Position numbers and translations under genes: made by a program. Source: Alisma plantago-aquatica (Eukaryota > Streptophyta > Magnoliopsida > Alismatales > Alismataceae). Taken from it: a DNA stretch of 64,000 nucleotides. Location of the stretch: the NCBI GenBank assembly GCA_963693085.1, contig OY856409.1, positions 1,163,457,749 through 1,163,521,748 on the forward strand, written 5' to 3'. Positions 11,549 through 22,018 of the stretch are shown piece after piece; position 1 is the first letter of the stretch, and the number at the start of each line of letters is the position of its first letter. The notes below the pieces were generated by a model that had not been told where the DNA came from, made no database searches, and saw only the letters and a program-made list of their open reading frames with translations.

Positions 11549-13360
11549 ATGGCAGATGAACTTGTGGAAAGGTATGCGGCACTGAGGGTTCAAGAGGAAG
11601 AGGAGAACGATGTCCTTGATCTCCAAGGGGCGTCGGAGGGGGAGGGGAATGAGCACATAGCCCTAGCGCTGGTCGGACGGCTGACGACGGATAGGCCATA
11701 CAACTTTCCGACGTTCAAAAGAACGATGACCAATGCTTGGGCGCTGAGGAAGGACGTTAGCTTCAGGCAGATATCCAGCAATCTCTTTGTGATCCAGTTT
11801 CTCCATTGGAAGGATAAGGAGAAGGTCGTTGCGGAAGGTCCATGGAATTTCGACAATCATCTTCTCGTCGTCAGGGATATCAATCCGGAGGACACACCGT
11901 CGGAGATGGTTCTCAATCTCTGCCTATTTTGGATTAGGTTGTACAACATGCCTCTGGGCTATAGATCAGAGGAATCAATTAGGGCGGTTGCTAGCAAGAT
12001 CGGTAGGGTCTTCGCCGTTGATAGGTGCGACCTCGGATGGGGGGCGTCGTGCAGGGCGCGTGTCAAAATTGACATCACAAAGCCTATCTGACAGTTGCAA
12101 AAGATAAGGGACAAGATCAGCAAGGTTATTCCAATTGAGATTAGATATGAACGACTACCAGCTTTTTGTTATCTTTGTGGCATCATGGGCCAGCTTGAGA
12201 AGGACTGCAGAGAGGAGGAAGAGGGGGCGGAGGAAGGTGCGACGCCTAGGCGCTGGGGTCCTTGGATCAAAGCGTCGCCGATGAAGCGGTGGATTGTTCC
12301 GATCAGGGAGGAACTCATGGGCAGGGAGGGAGTGTCTAAAGAGTTGAGGTTTATCTCCAAACCTAACGTTGCATGTTCCACGTCGGGGGAGCAGCAATGC
12401 CACGCTGACGCGGGTCGACGGCGTCCTGATGCTGACGGGCGTCCGGGGAGGGAGGAGGTGTCAAATGATTCGGTTGAGATGGTGGACTTCGATGAGGTGT
12501 TCGTCATGCGGGCGGACGCAGCAACGGCGTCGACAGTGGCGCGTGGCAAATGTTTTGACGCAGCAACGGCGTCGACAGTGGCACGTGGCAAATGTTTTGA
12601 CGCAGCAACGGCGTCGACAATGGTGTTTGGCAAACATGTTGATGCTGCAACAGCGTCGACGACTACTGACCTTGAGCGGCGGACGAGGGGTGCTGCTATG
12701 ACGTTGACAGATGTTGTTCAGGGTGCTGGGTGCCAAGGTGTAGAGGGGGCGGGGGTGCCTCTGGGTGGGGAGTTAACATCATCAACGGTGACACAACGGG
12801 TGACGGGGAGCCAAACAACGAGCCGACGCAGCGTTACGGGACTGATGGCAGAAAACAACGCTCAAACGTTCAGTGGGGGCGTCGACATCAATGTGCAAGG
12901 TTCGGCGGTGTCATCCAACAGTGCAGGTCAGGTGTTAGGTGTGTCTTCCAACATGGCGGCTCACATGTTAGGGGACAGCTACGCTCAGGCATCCACGGAG
13001 GACGTCGACACAGGTGTGACACAGCTGTCCCTGAATAACAGCGAGGCTAATGACATTGCAGGGTGTGTTGGGGAAGGAGGGGCAGGGGAGGAAGGGGTGA
13101 GGATGCTTGCTATGAGGTCGATGCACCATAGTAGGAAGGGTGGGGAGGGAAAGATCAAGGGAAGAAGTCGAAGGTTTACAAGGCTTGGGTCGCGGCAGGT
13201 GGGTGTGGGGGGTGATAGGGTGTCACAGCGAGTTCTTGAAGGGGGAAAGAGGAGGAGAGGGGTGCGGAAGGTATGGAGGGGATTGATGAAGGGGAGATGG
13301 GTTTGGCCGGAAAACAGGTGCGAGTGGTGGTACAGGGTGAACCAAATCACACAGCAGTAG
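11549..13360 (+). pseudogene. LINE ORF1, nucleic-acid-binding protein (one in-frame stop)
   Basis: ORF1 proteins bind the LINE RNA and form its ribonucleoprotein. The start MADEL at 11549 follows the usual beginning of plant LINE ORF1; an upstream in-frame ATG at 11522 is possible. Residues about 30-180 match the DUF4283 domain (for example WALRKDV, EGPWNFD, LCLFWIRLYNMPLGY, IGRVFAVD). A single in-frame TGA at 12089-12091 splits the domain from the zinc knuckle at 12167-12208. The knuckle reads CYLCGIMGQLEKDC, so the expected His is Gln (CAG at 12191-12193) and metal binding is probably lost. The C-terminal half is low-complexity and includes a 14-residue tandem repeat. It ends at TAG 13358-13360. 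Confidence 0.9.
12515..12661 (+). repeat. 42-bp (14-residue) tandem repeat inside LINE ORF1
   Basis: Units start at 12515, 12557, 12599 and 12641 and each encodes DAATAST plus a variable half (VARGKCF, VARGKCF, MVFGKHV). The first two are almost identical and the last is partial. The repeat keeps the reading frame and lies in the linker after the zinc knuckle. Confidence 0.9.
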
Positions 13361-13394
13361 CGGGTGTTGGCGAGGTCCAGGCCCGTGAAGAGCC

Positions 13395-16300
13395 ATGAAA
13401 ATATTATGCTGGAACATCCAGGGTCTGGGCAGCCCTAGGACGGTTGACTCTCTAAGGAGGCGGTGTTGGAGAGAGATGCCCGATATAGTCTTTGTGATGG
13501 AGACTATGTGTAGAGGGAGGGACCAAGAGGAGGTTAGAAGGAGATCTGGGTACAATGCGGGGTTTGGAGTGAACAACAGGGGGAGATCTGGAGGATTGGG
13601 TGTGTGGTGGAGAGGGGAGGTTGTGTCTGTGAAGTCTTTTTCAGACCATCATATCAGTGCGGTGGTGGGAAGGGAGGACAGCCAGGATTGCTTTTACTTT
13701 GTGGGGATTTATGGTTGGGCAGCAACTCACGAGCGTCACAACACTTGGAGGCTGATGGAGGAGCTTTTTGCACAGACGACTTTGCCTATTGTCTTTGGCG
13801 GGACTTCAACGAGATACTTTTTCAATCTGAGAAGCAAGGAGGTCAACCTAGGCATGAATGGCAGATGTGGAACTTTAGAGAGGCAATGGAGGGATGTCAG
13901 CTCACTGATTTGGGGTCCACCGGAAATAAATTTACATGGAAGAGGGGACAACAGGTAGACACGATGATTTTGGAAAGACTTGATAGGTTTCTGGCTGACA
14001 GGAAATGGTGTGATTTTTACAATATCAGAAAGGTCAAAAACTTCCCTATTCTTAACTCGGATCATGGGCAGATTCTTTTATGGGCAGAGCACATGAATCA
14101 TGATGGTGGGCAGGTGGAGAAGCAGTTCAGATTTGAAACCTTCTGGTTATCTTCACCGGAATGCAAAGATGTCGTCACTCGGGCTTGGGACAACAGCTAT
14201 GATTTGGGCCTTAGAGGACAGACGAACCTTTGCGCGGAAAAGCTTGTTGGATGGGCGGCAGATAAATTTGGTAACATAAGAAGGAGAATTCAACAGCTCG
14301 AGAAGAGGCTTGGTCGTGCTCAAGATAAGCCACCATCTCATGACATGTTGCAAGAATGTGAATCTTTAGGGAGAGAACTACAAGATCTACAGAGGATGGA
14401 AGAGAGCTATTGGTTGGCTAGAGCTAGGACTAATGAGATGAGAGATGGAGACAGGAACACAAAATATTTTCATCATAAAGCTAGCCAAAGAAAGAGACAC
14501 AACACCATAGAAGGTCTCTTTAAGGAGGATGGGAGTTGGCATACGGAGGAGGATTCCATTGCTGAAATTATTTTTTCTTATTTTAATTCCCTCTTTTCCA
14601 ACTCAAACCCTCACGGGATGGAGGAATTTCTTGAAGGCATGCCTAGGGTGATTGATGAATCTTCTATTTCAGATCTGGAAAAGGTTCCCACCGAGATAGA
14701 AGTTTGGAAAGATCTTCAACAAATGCACCTGAATAAAGCTCCCGGCCCGGATGGGATGAAGGCAATTTTCTACCAAAAATTCTGGGAGGTGATTAAAAGT
14801 AGCTTGATGGATTTTATTTCCAAATGGTGGAGAGGGGAGATTGGCCTGGCTGACATTAATGACACTGATATAGTTCTCATTCTGAAGACTAATAGTCCTG
14901 TCTGCCTATCTTAATATAGACCTATCAGCTTGTGCAACGTTTCATATAAGATTATTACAAAGGTCTTGGAAAATAGAATCAAACCGCTGATGAATGGGAT
15001 TATCTCGGAGAATCAAAGTGCTTTCATAGAAGGGAGGATGATCACCGACAATGCCTTGATGGCATATGAGCTGTTTAATACCATGAAACACCGTAAGAAA
15101 GGAAGAGAGGGGCTTATGGCGCTTAAGCTGGACATGAGCAAGGCATACGACATAGTCGAGTGGGTTTTTCTGGAGGGGGTTATGGAGAGAATGGGGATGC
15201 CCTCTATTTGGAGAAGGAAGGTTATGGAGTGTGTTGCAAGCGTATCCCACAAGTTCATCATCAATGGCAATAGGAGAGGGTCTGCAAAACCATCCAGAGG
15301 ATTTCGCCAAGGTGACCCTATATCCCCTTACCTTTTTCTTTTTTGTGCTGAAGCACTTTCTTTTTCTCTATCCAAAGCTGCACAAGTCAACAAAATACAT
15401 GGGACAAGAATATGAAGAAGAGCACCATGGGTCACTCACCTTCTTTTCGCAGATGATAGCATTGTTTTTACAAGGGCTACCTCAGAAGAATGCTCCGCTT
15501 TAACTGAAATCTTCAGCCAATATGAGAGGGCATCTGGGCAGAAAATCAATTACGAGAAGACGGAGGTTTCCTTTAGTACAAACGTCACAAGCGAGAGAAG
15601 GGAGTTCATTAAAAATATGCTGCAGGTGAGGGAGGTGGACATGCATGAGAAGTATCTGGGCCTTCCCACGGTGGTAGGCAGGTCCAAAAAGTAGGCGTTT
15701 GTGGCTATAAAGGACAGAGTGTGGAAAAAATTATAGGGGTGGAAGGAGCAATTGTTGTCCAGACCAGGGAAGGAGGTGTTGATCAAAGCAGTCATCCAAG
15801 CAATTCCTACGTATCTCATGAGAATCTTCAAACTTCCGGAGGGAATTATTGATGATATCCATTCTATGATGGCACGGTTCTGGTGGGGATCTAAGGAGGG
15901 GGAAAGGAAAATTCATTGGATGAGCTGGGATAGATTGTGCAAGCCCAAGGAGAGTGGGGGAATGGGGTTTAGGGACCTGAAACCTTTCAACCAAGCACTC
16001 CTCGCTAAACAAGGATGGAGGTTGGCAGTCTATGGAGAGTCTCTTGCTGCTCGGGTACTCAAGGTGAAATATTACAACACATCTTCTATTCTTCAGGTCG
16101 AGTTGGGGGGGAATCCCAGTTATACATGGAGGAGTATTTGGGGGGCGCGACAAGTTGTTAAGAGTGGCTTCAGGTGGAGGGTGGGGTATGGAAAAAATAT
16201 TCATATCTACAAGGAGAGATGGATTCCACACTTGGGGGCACAACAGACAGATATTTGATTCATGGCCCAGTGGATTATACATGGGTGAGCGATTTGATGG

Positions 16301-17468
16301 TTGGAGGACCTAAGAGGTGGAATAGAGAGGCGGTGGAGACTTTCTTTCCTACACATATAGCACGGAGAGTTCTTAACATTCCACTGTCACAGCAGATTGA
16401 CGAGGACACACTATATTGGGATAAGGAATGCAATGGGAAGTTTACTGTCAGGAGTGTTTATTTCTTTATTCGGACAGGAGAGGATTTAGTTGATGGCTTG
16501 GATATCGATTTGTGGAAGAGGGTTTGGAAGCAAGGATGGCCACCGAAACTGAAGCAATTCATATGGAGAGCTCTTAGGAATATACTTCCCACTAATTCAG
16601 AACTGTAAAGGAAGCATGTGACACCGGATGACAGCTGTCATCGCTGCGGACAGCGGGAGGATTCTTCTCATGCACTGCTACACTGTGACGTAGCCAGACA
16701 GGTATGGGCGGCCGGGGTGTTTGATTGGGGCGGACGGCTGGGCAATCACGATGTGGCGCCCTTTGTTAGGAGTCTTTTACAGGAGGAGGACAATAGGCAA
16801 AAAGATGATGGTACTACTCTTATGTGGGTCTCATGGACAGTGAGGAATAAAATTCTTTTTGAGGATCATCCCCCCATATCCCGGGTCTTGTGGCTTCTTA
16901 CCTCAGCCTGGTTGCTGACCATGCACGCTATCATGGGGCTGTGGGTAGAGTTGCCTTTTCTTCCACATCTCCATGTCAGGTTTCATGGTGCTGCCCACCA
17001 TATGGCTGCGTTAAGATCAATACAGATGCATCAGTCATTACAGTGGAAGAGAATGGATGTGCGGCAGTCATCCGGGACGCTAGCGGTCATCTTTTGTGGA
17101 CCTTCCAATGCCGGTTAGAACAGCCTTATTCGGTGCTTAGTGCGGAGGGTATGGCTGTCCTACACGGTATGCGTCTGGCTCTTAGGGAAGGGTACACAGA
17201 TGTTGTGGTTGAGATGGACTGCCTGCTATTAGTGGAAGCGGTCAAGAAGGGATACAGTGGACGCGGTTATGAAGACTATATTTCTCAGGATATTGTTAAT
17301 CTCTCTTATAGTTTCCTTTCTTTTAATTTGTGTTTTGTAAAATGGCAAGAAAATAGAGTAGCTCATGCCTTAGCCACTGCTGCCTGTCATTTTGTTAATC
17401 CTCACATTGTTGGTGAGGACTTTGAGGATCGGATCCTTGTACTTGCTGCAAACGATTTGATTACTTAA
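13395..17468 (+). pseudogene. LINE ORF2, endonuclease-reverse transcriptase-RNase H polyprotein (broken)
   Basis: Starts MKILCWNIQGLG, the classic first endonuclease motif. The endonuclease continues with VMET, YGWA and SDHG (near 14057). A one-base loss in the G run at about 13799-13803, where GGDFNE is expected, shifts the frame. Reverse transcriptase follows: NKAPGPDG, YRPISLCN, LKLDMSKAYD, GFRQGDPISPYLF and catalytic FADD at 15446-15457. Next come a zf-RVT region (about 16450-16700, CHRCG...H..C) and RNase H (TDAS, AEG, EMDC; 16990-17400). Stops in frame are TAA 14912, TGA 15413, TAG 15692, TAG 15734 and TAA 16606. Further frame changes lie near 16250 and 16870. All catalytic motifs are still recognisable, so decay is recent relative to insertion or family age. 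Confidence 0.93.
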
Positions 17469-17497
17469 TAAAATGGCGGGCGCCCTTCCTCAAAAAA
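17462..17497 (+). other. LINE 3' end and short A tail
   Basis: ORF2 stops at 17466-17468. It is followed by an overlapping AATAAA, a short GC-rich phrase typical of plant LINEs, and seven A residues before the target duplication. The short tail marks this as the reverse-transcription start point. Confidence 0.85.
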
Positions 17498-17513
17498 ATA
17501 TAGTGGGGAGATG
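17498..17513 (+). repeat. Target site duplication, right, of the LINE
   Basis: Exact copy of 11405-11420. The first A could equally belong to the A tail. Confidence 0.93.
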
Positions 17514-20500
17514 GTGGTGACTTGATCATGGTGAGAAGCCTTGATTAATTTCTTCCCACATGCTCCTCTACATCAAGGTATAGGACTACCACAATCATGT
17601 CTAAGGGTCTGGTTGGATTTGGAAGGGAGTGTAAGTGTTTTGGGTTGGCCTATATTTCTCAAAATAGGCTATTGAGAGTGGGCAGCTGGTATTGGCCAGA
17701 ACATGGTGTCTTACATCAAAGATAGAAGACTATATGATGTAGGAGATCTAGGGGTTGAGGGGGGAGAGGAAACATAAAGGAGATGGTTGTGGCTAGAGTG
17801 TGGTGTCTTTAATCCAAATGTAAAATATTAAGAACTTGTAAGAGATCTTGTATATGAGGGGGCCATGCAAGGTGGAGAAGATGCAACTTAACTTCATGTT
17901 GGTTGGTGCACTCCATTATAAAGTGTACTCCCCCATTACTACATGTTTGGTCTGAAATTGTCAGGATAGAGATGATAATCCTTATGCCTAGGATCTTGCA
18001 TGAGGTTGTCATAGCTATGATGTCACCAGGAATAGACCCACCAAGGAGATCACTATATTCGTCATAGTGTTATAGTAGGACATCAAGAAAGTGATGATGC
18101 CAAATAGGTTTATGTTACATGGGTTAGGGTCTTGTTTGTGTTTCACTGGGTTGGTTCGAGTTGGGTTTTGCATAGGTTCTCAAAAATCCATACCCATTTC
18201 CATGGATAATTAGAATGATGAAATCTTACACAATTTCAAAAGGTGTGGATGTGGTGTCTAGAACATGATGACAATAATACAAAGGTAGAAGATGACGTAG
18301 GAGATCTAGGGGATGAGGAGACAGGGAGAGGCTTCTTAAATCTAAGGGCATCGTTTATTACCCCTAAACACTACATAAGGAGGAGGAATAAGGTTCCCAC
18401 ACATTTTTACCCAGGTAGGGTAGTATTTTGCAATAGAAACAATCAAGGAAGTGATCAGTGCCTCGTAAGGCTATGTTACATGGACCAAGTAAGGGACATT
18501 GTGGGTAATCCACATAAGGATTTCTTGTTGTGGCCAAGATATCAAACATGCTCCTAGGAACGATAAAATTTGACTAACCTATGGTTTTCTATGTATACTA
18601 TTAGTGTATTTTGATCTTTCTTGGTTTGTATGGAATAGGTAATTTTTTTGCATCCATACTCATTGCTATGTCTGTCACTGTAGATTGTACAAGTTCAAAA
18701 TTTTATGTTAGTTTGGGTATGCATTTTTTCTTGTGTTTTTAGGGGTCAGGTGATTGTGGTTTTTTTTCACATAATAGATCTTGACAGAGATCTTGTTTTG
18801 TGTTGAATTATCAAGGATGGGATTGGGTCAGTTTCTAGATGGATTGTCGAAAACCCAAGCCAATTTCGATCAATAGAATGATGAAATATTTCTCAGTTAA
18901 TTTAATATGTCTTATGGAAATCATTGTTAAGAGAGTTGAAGGCATATTTTCCCCCCTTAAAACCCTAATACTACCTTCCATCCATGCCCATAAGTTGAAT
19001 GTTAAGACCAGTTTCCAAAATGATGTTTTTTTGTCTTCTACTGATATAGTCAAAGTCATAAATTACAAATAAAAAACATTATTTGATCTATCAATTCCAT
19101 GATTAGAAACATGCGTGACTCAATATTAGATAAAACATTTATTGCTTGATATATGATATAAAGATAGATTTTGAAAGAGTATAACCCATAATAGAGATGA
19201 TTGGAAATGAAGGATCCTTGCAGCCAACCACAACATGCATTAAAAAAATGGTATTTAACTACAAAAAAAAATATCTAAAACCTCAAATTTGTAGCTAAAA
19301 TCTTTAGCTATATTTTTCCTTACACATAAAATATGAAGTTAATACTCATGTAGCTAATTGTTTTCACTACATTTTTAAAATGTATAGTTAGATAATAATT
19401 TAGCAACAAATTCATATACAACCCTAAATGTGACTAAAATTGTCATTACACATACAAATGTAGTTGGAATGGAGCTAAATATATGATTACAATTGTATAT
19501 GTAGCTATGATATGTAGGGGCAAGTGACATTTATTATAATTGTATATGAGTTAATGAGTAGAAAAAAAAATAGCACTTACTTCAATTGTAAATATAGTTA
19601 AATGTGTAGTGAAAAACATCATGTACTACACATATATGCATTTTTAGTTAGGATATGTATGCAGTTAGTAATTTTCCGATGCAAAAGTATTTTTTCTTGT
19701 AATGTCAATAAAAACTACTCTTATTAATATTAAAACAATGATTACATGTGGGGAGGGCATTAACCACTCCCCTATTTGATAATATGCATAACAAAAATTT
19801 AAAGTATACAATGACCACCCACCATCAGAATATAAAATTACATCATTCTTGAAGTTTCAACCCAAGTCATGTTGTAGCTCTCAAAATAGGATCCACGCAT
19901 CTACCGTGCAACCATATAGGTTCACAGTGCCGAAGGAAGGAGAGCTCTGAAAGTTCTAACAACCATCTTTTCTCTCACACTCATACGTATGTTCCCTCGA
20001 GTATTGCACCTTGAGAAGGAGACCAAAGTCATAACAACTACAATTGTTCTTGTAATTTCATCCTATTTCTCTGGTCAACTTGGTTAGAGACTAGATGTCA
20101 GATTAGCATTCCATGAACCCAAGTGGAAATCTATGGTGCTAAAGGAACAACTTCTACATCACATCATTCAAATTTTGGCATCAGTATAATATAGTCAAAC
20201 ATTGAGTGCCACATTAAATAAGAATTCAAAATATATGATATGTACATTTCGTATGGGAAGCCCCTGAGTTGTGCAACAAAGTTGGAGTAAAGAGAGTGTT
20301 GGTTTTCATAGCATCTGATTCATTCACATAAACTATAGTACTATATTCTTTTTGAATTCTATATCCTATCCATTGGTGGATCTGAAGATCCTTTGGATGA
20401 TTCTAGATATAATTTGTTTCAAACTTACACTTCATAGTCTTAGAGTAGAACTATAGACAACCAAGAAATTACATTACACCTAATAGAAAGGAAAATAAGA

Positions 20501-22018
20501 TGAAATGATGTCTCATTAAATTAATAACATAATAACAATCATGCATAATTCTTTAGTAATTTTCTCTAGAAACATAGAGGTATTAGAAATCTCATCCAAC
20601 TGCACACAAAGTGGTCACATAATGTGAAAAAGAAATATGATGCATATCTTTAGAATGATTGCGTTTTCACCTAAACCAAATTTACATTTCAAATCTTCAT
20701 GTAATATTGATAACAAAAGCATATGAAATAGGCAAGTTTCATTAATAATAGGATGGGGAATCAACACAAATGATATTCAAATGAAAGGATGGAAGATTGC
20801 AAGCCAAAATCATTTACTACCTATCTTGAGACTTTACTTCTCTATGATAACAATCTCATAGGACACACCAATGTCCACCACTGTAGGATCCTGAGCTTAA
20901 TGAGCCGTCTTAGGGGCAAACAAGTTGATTGAGTTGGTTGGTAAAGACCAAATAGGAGACAAGCATGGTGCATCCCTCCCACGCCATGTACAACTATCAT
21001 CCAGTCCACAAAATGCACATGTGCATTACAATAAGAAAATTGTTGTAGTGAATTGTAAATGGACAAGTATGGAAAAAACTAACAAACTGACAATCCATAA
21101 TGAGGAAGATCTATAGAAAAATCAAACACACAATTTAGGTCTTCCATATGTTATGGTCTGAAGCAACCACAAACAATTCACAGTGATCTTGAAAAATAAA
21201 ATGACCTTTTGGCTTGGGGAGGACCCAAAATCCAATATCTTAGATTTTAGTCTTTCTAGATGACCTGAATCTTGCAATCCATGCATAATCTATTGCAACT
21301 ATTAGCAAATTATGGCCTTGAATAAATGGAAAGAAAAGTATTGAAGACACTCACCCATTGTAATTTTACGGAAGAAAGAAAGAAAAGAGGAAAACATGAG
21401 AAAATGTGAAGAAAAAATTTCCTGAGCACGTTCTATTCTGGAAGATAGATATTCATGGAGGCATAACTAAATTGCATTGTTCCTTCTTCATTGGCCAAAA
21501 ACTTCTTGACTGAATAATCCAATCAAGCATATAGAACGGGTATCCACCTTGCAACATGTCATCACTAAAAACATGAAAGACAAGACCACTCCCCATAACA
21601 TCCAAACTTCATGTAGCAATGTAAGAAATCTTACAGCTCCATAATTAACACCTACACTTTGAGCAATGAGCTTTAATAGTACCAAAACGTTCAAGATTAA
21701 ATAGCATAAGAGCTTATGGGCACATCATCAGAAATGCAAACTATAGATCATGTCGTTATTTATAAATTCAAATAGTTATAAAGTTCACACTCCGACTTGA
21801 GAAGCTCGAGTTCTTTAGGGAAATCTACAGTGTAGGTCTCCAATTCAGCTTCTAGAAAGATTCATGCTAGGATCTAGAAAATGTAGAATTAATACAGCTT
21901 AATAAAATCAAGAATCATCACTTTCCTGAGTCATAGAAACAAACCCATCACTATTAGAGAACTAGCACATAGGAGTATTAAAACCTACATCATACTGTGA
22001 AATACATCCCAAAAAGTA
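17514..22018. other. Copy 1, right part: no gene recognised
   Basis: Non-coding continuation of the duplicated unit after the LINE, paired with about 46818-51378 in copy 2. 17514-17740 is the second member of the diverged 210-bp repeat. 18243-18557 has an open frame of about 100 codons that is not kept open in copy 2 and has no recognisable domain. A TAGCTA-rich block (19238-19704) is listed separately. Confidence 0.5.
19238..19704. mobile_element. Possible small DNA transposon or MITE with TAGCTA-type internal repeats
   Basis: The block is bounded by CATTA... on the left and ...TTTTTCTTGTAATG on the right. The right end resembles a decayed CACTA-type terminus (reverse complement CATTACAAGAAAAA, one change from the usual CACTACAAGAAAA). 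Inside, short phrases such as TGTAGCTA, TAGCTAAA and TAGTTAGA recur on both strands, like subterminal repeats. The left end is a poor inverted match and I see no target duplication, so the boundaries are uncertain. The same block is in copy 2 at 48579-49034, so it predates the large duplication. Confidence 0.35.

Larger units (their letters stand above)
11421..17497 (+). mobile_element. Near full-length L1-type LINE (non-LTR retrotransposon), inactive
   Basis: A 6.08-kb element with a short 5' leader (11421-11548), ORF1, a 34-bp spacer, ORF2 and a 3' end 'aataaaatggcgggcgccc' running into seven A residues. That 3' end is characteristic of plant L1 LINEs. ORF2 holds an apurinic-type endonuclease, reverse transcriptase, a zinc-knuckle zf-RVT region and a C-terminal RNase H, the last typical of one plant L1 lineage. 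A 16-bp target duplication flanks it. Base composition is clearly more GC-rich than the surroundings. Stops and frameshifts in both ORFs mean it cannot move on its own. Confidence 0.95.
4909..22018 (+). repeat. Copy 1 of an ~11-kb tandem duplication, interrupted by a LINE
   Basis: From 4909 the sequence matches 22019 onward in the same orientation. Matching continues, with scattered small differences, until 22018, where copy 2 begins immediately. Landmarks: 5340 pairs with 22439, 7140 with 24163, 8750 with 25770, 9780 with 26796, 10440 with 45838, 17514 with about 46818, 20000 with 49350, 22010 with 51370. Removing the LINE plus one target duplication (6093 bp) leaves about 11.02 kb. In a by-eye sample (8750-8940) the copies differ at roughly 9 percent of positions, so the duplication is old. 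No intact gene is seen in the unit. Confidence 0.9.

Noticed and set aside
12155..13576. Several long minus-strand frames opposite LINE ORF1 and ORF2
   Set aside because: They are shadows of the GC-rich LINE coding sequence; the plus-strand frames carry the conserved domains.
18243..18557. 104-codon frame in copy 1
   Set aside because: Not preserved in copy 2 (47560-47880), and no recognisable domain.
4909..22018. The 11-kb unit as a single large transposon or Helitron
   Set aside because: No terminal inverted repeats, no TC...CTRR ends and no target duplication at its borders. Direct adjacency of two copies is better explained by tandem duplication.
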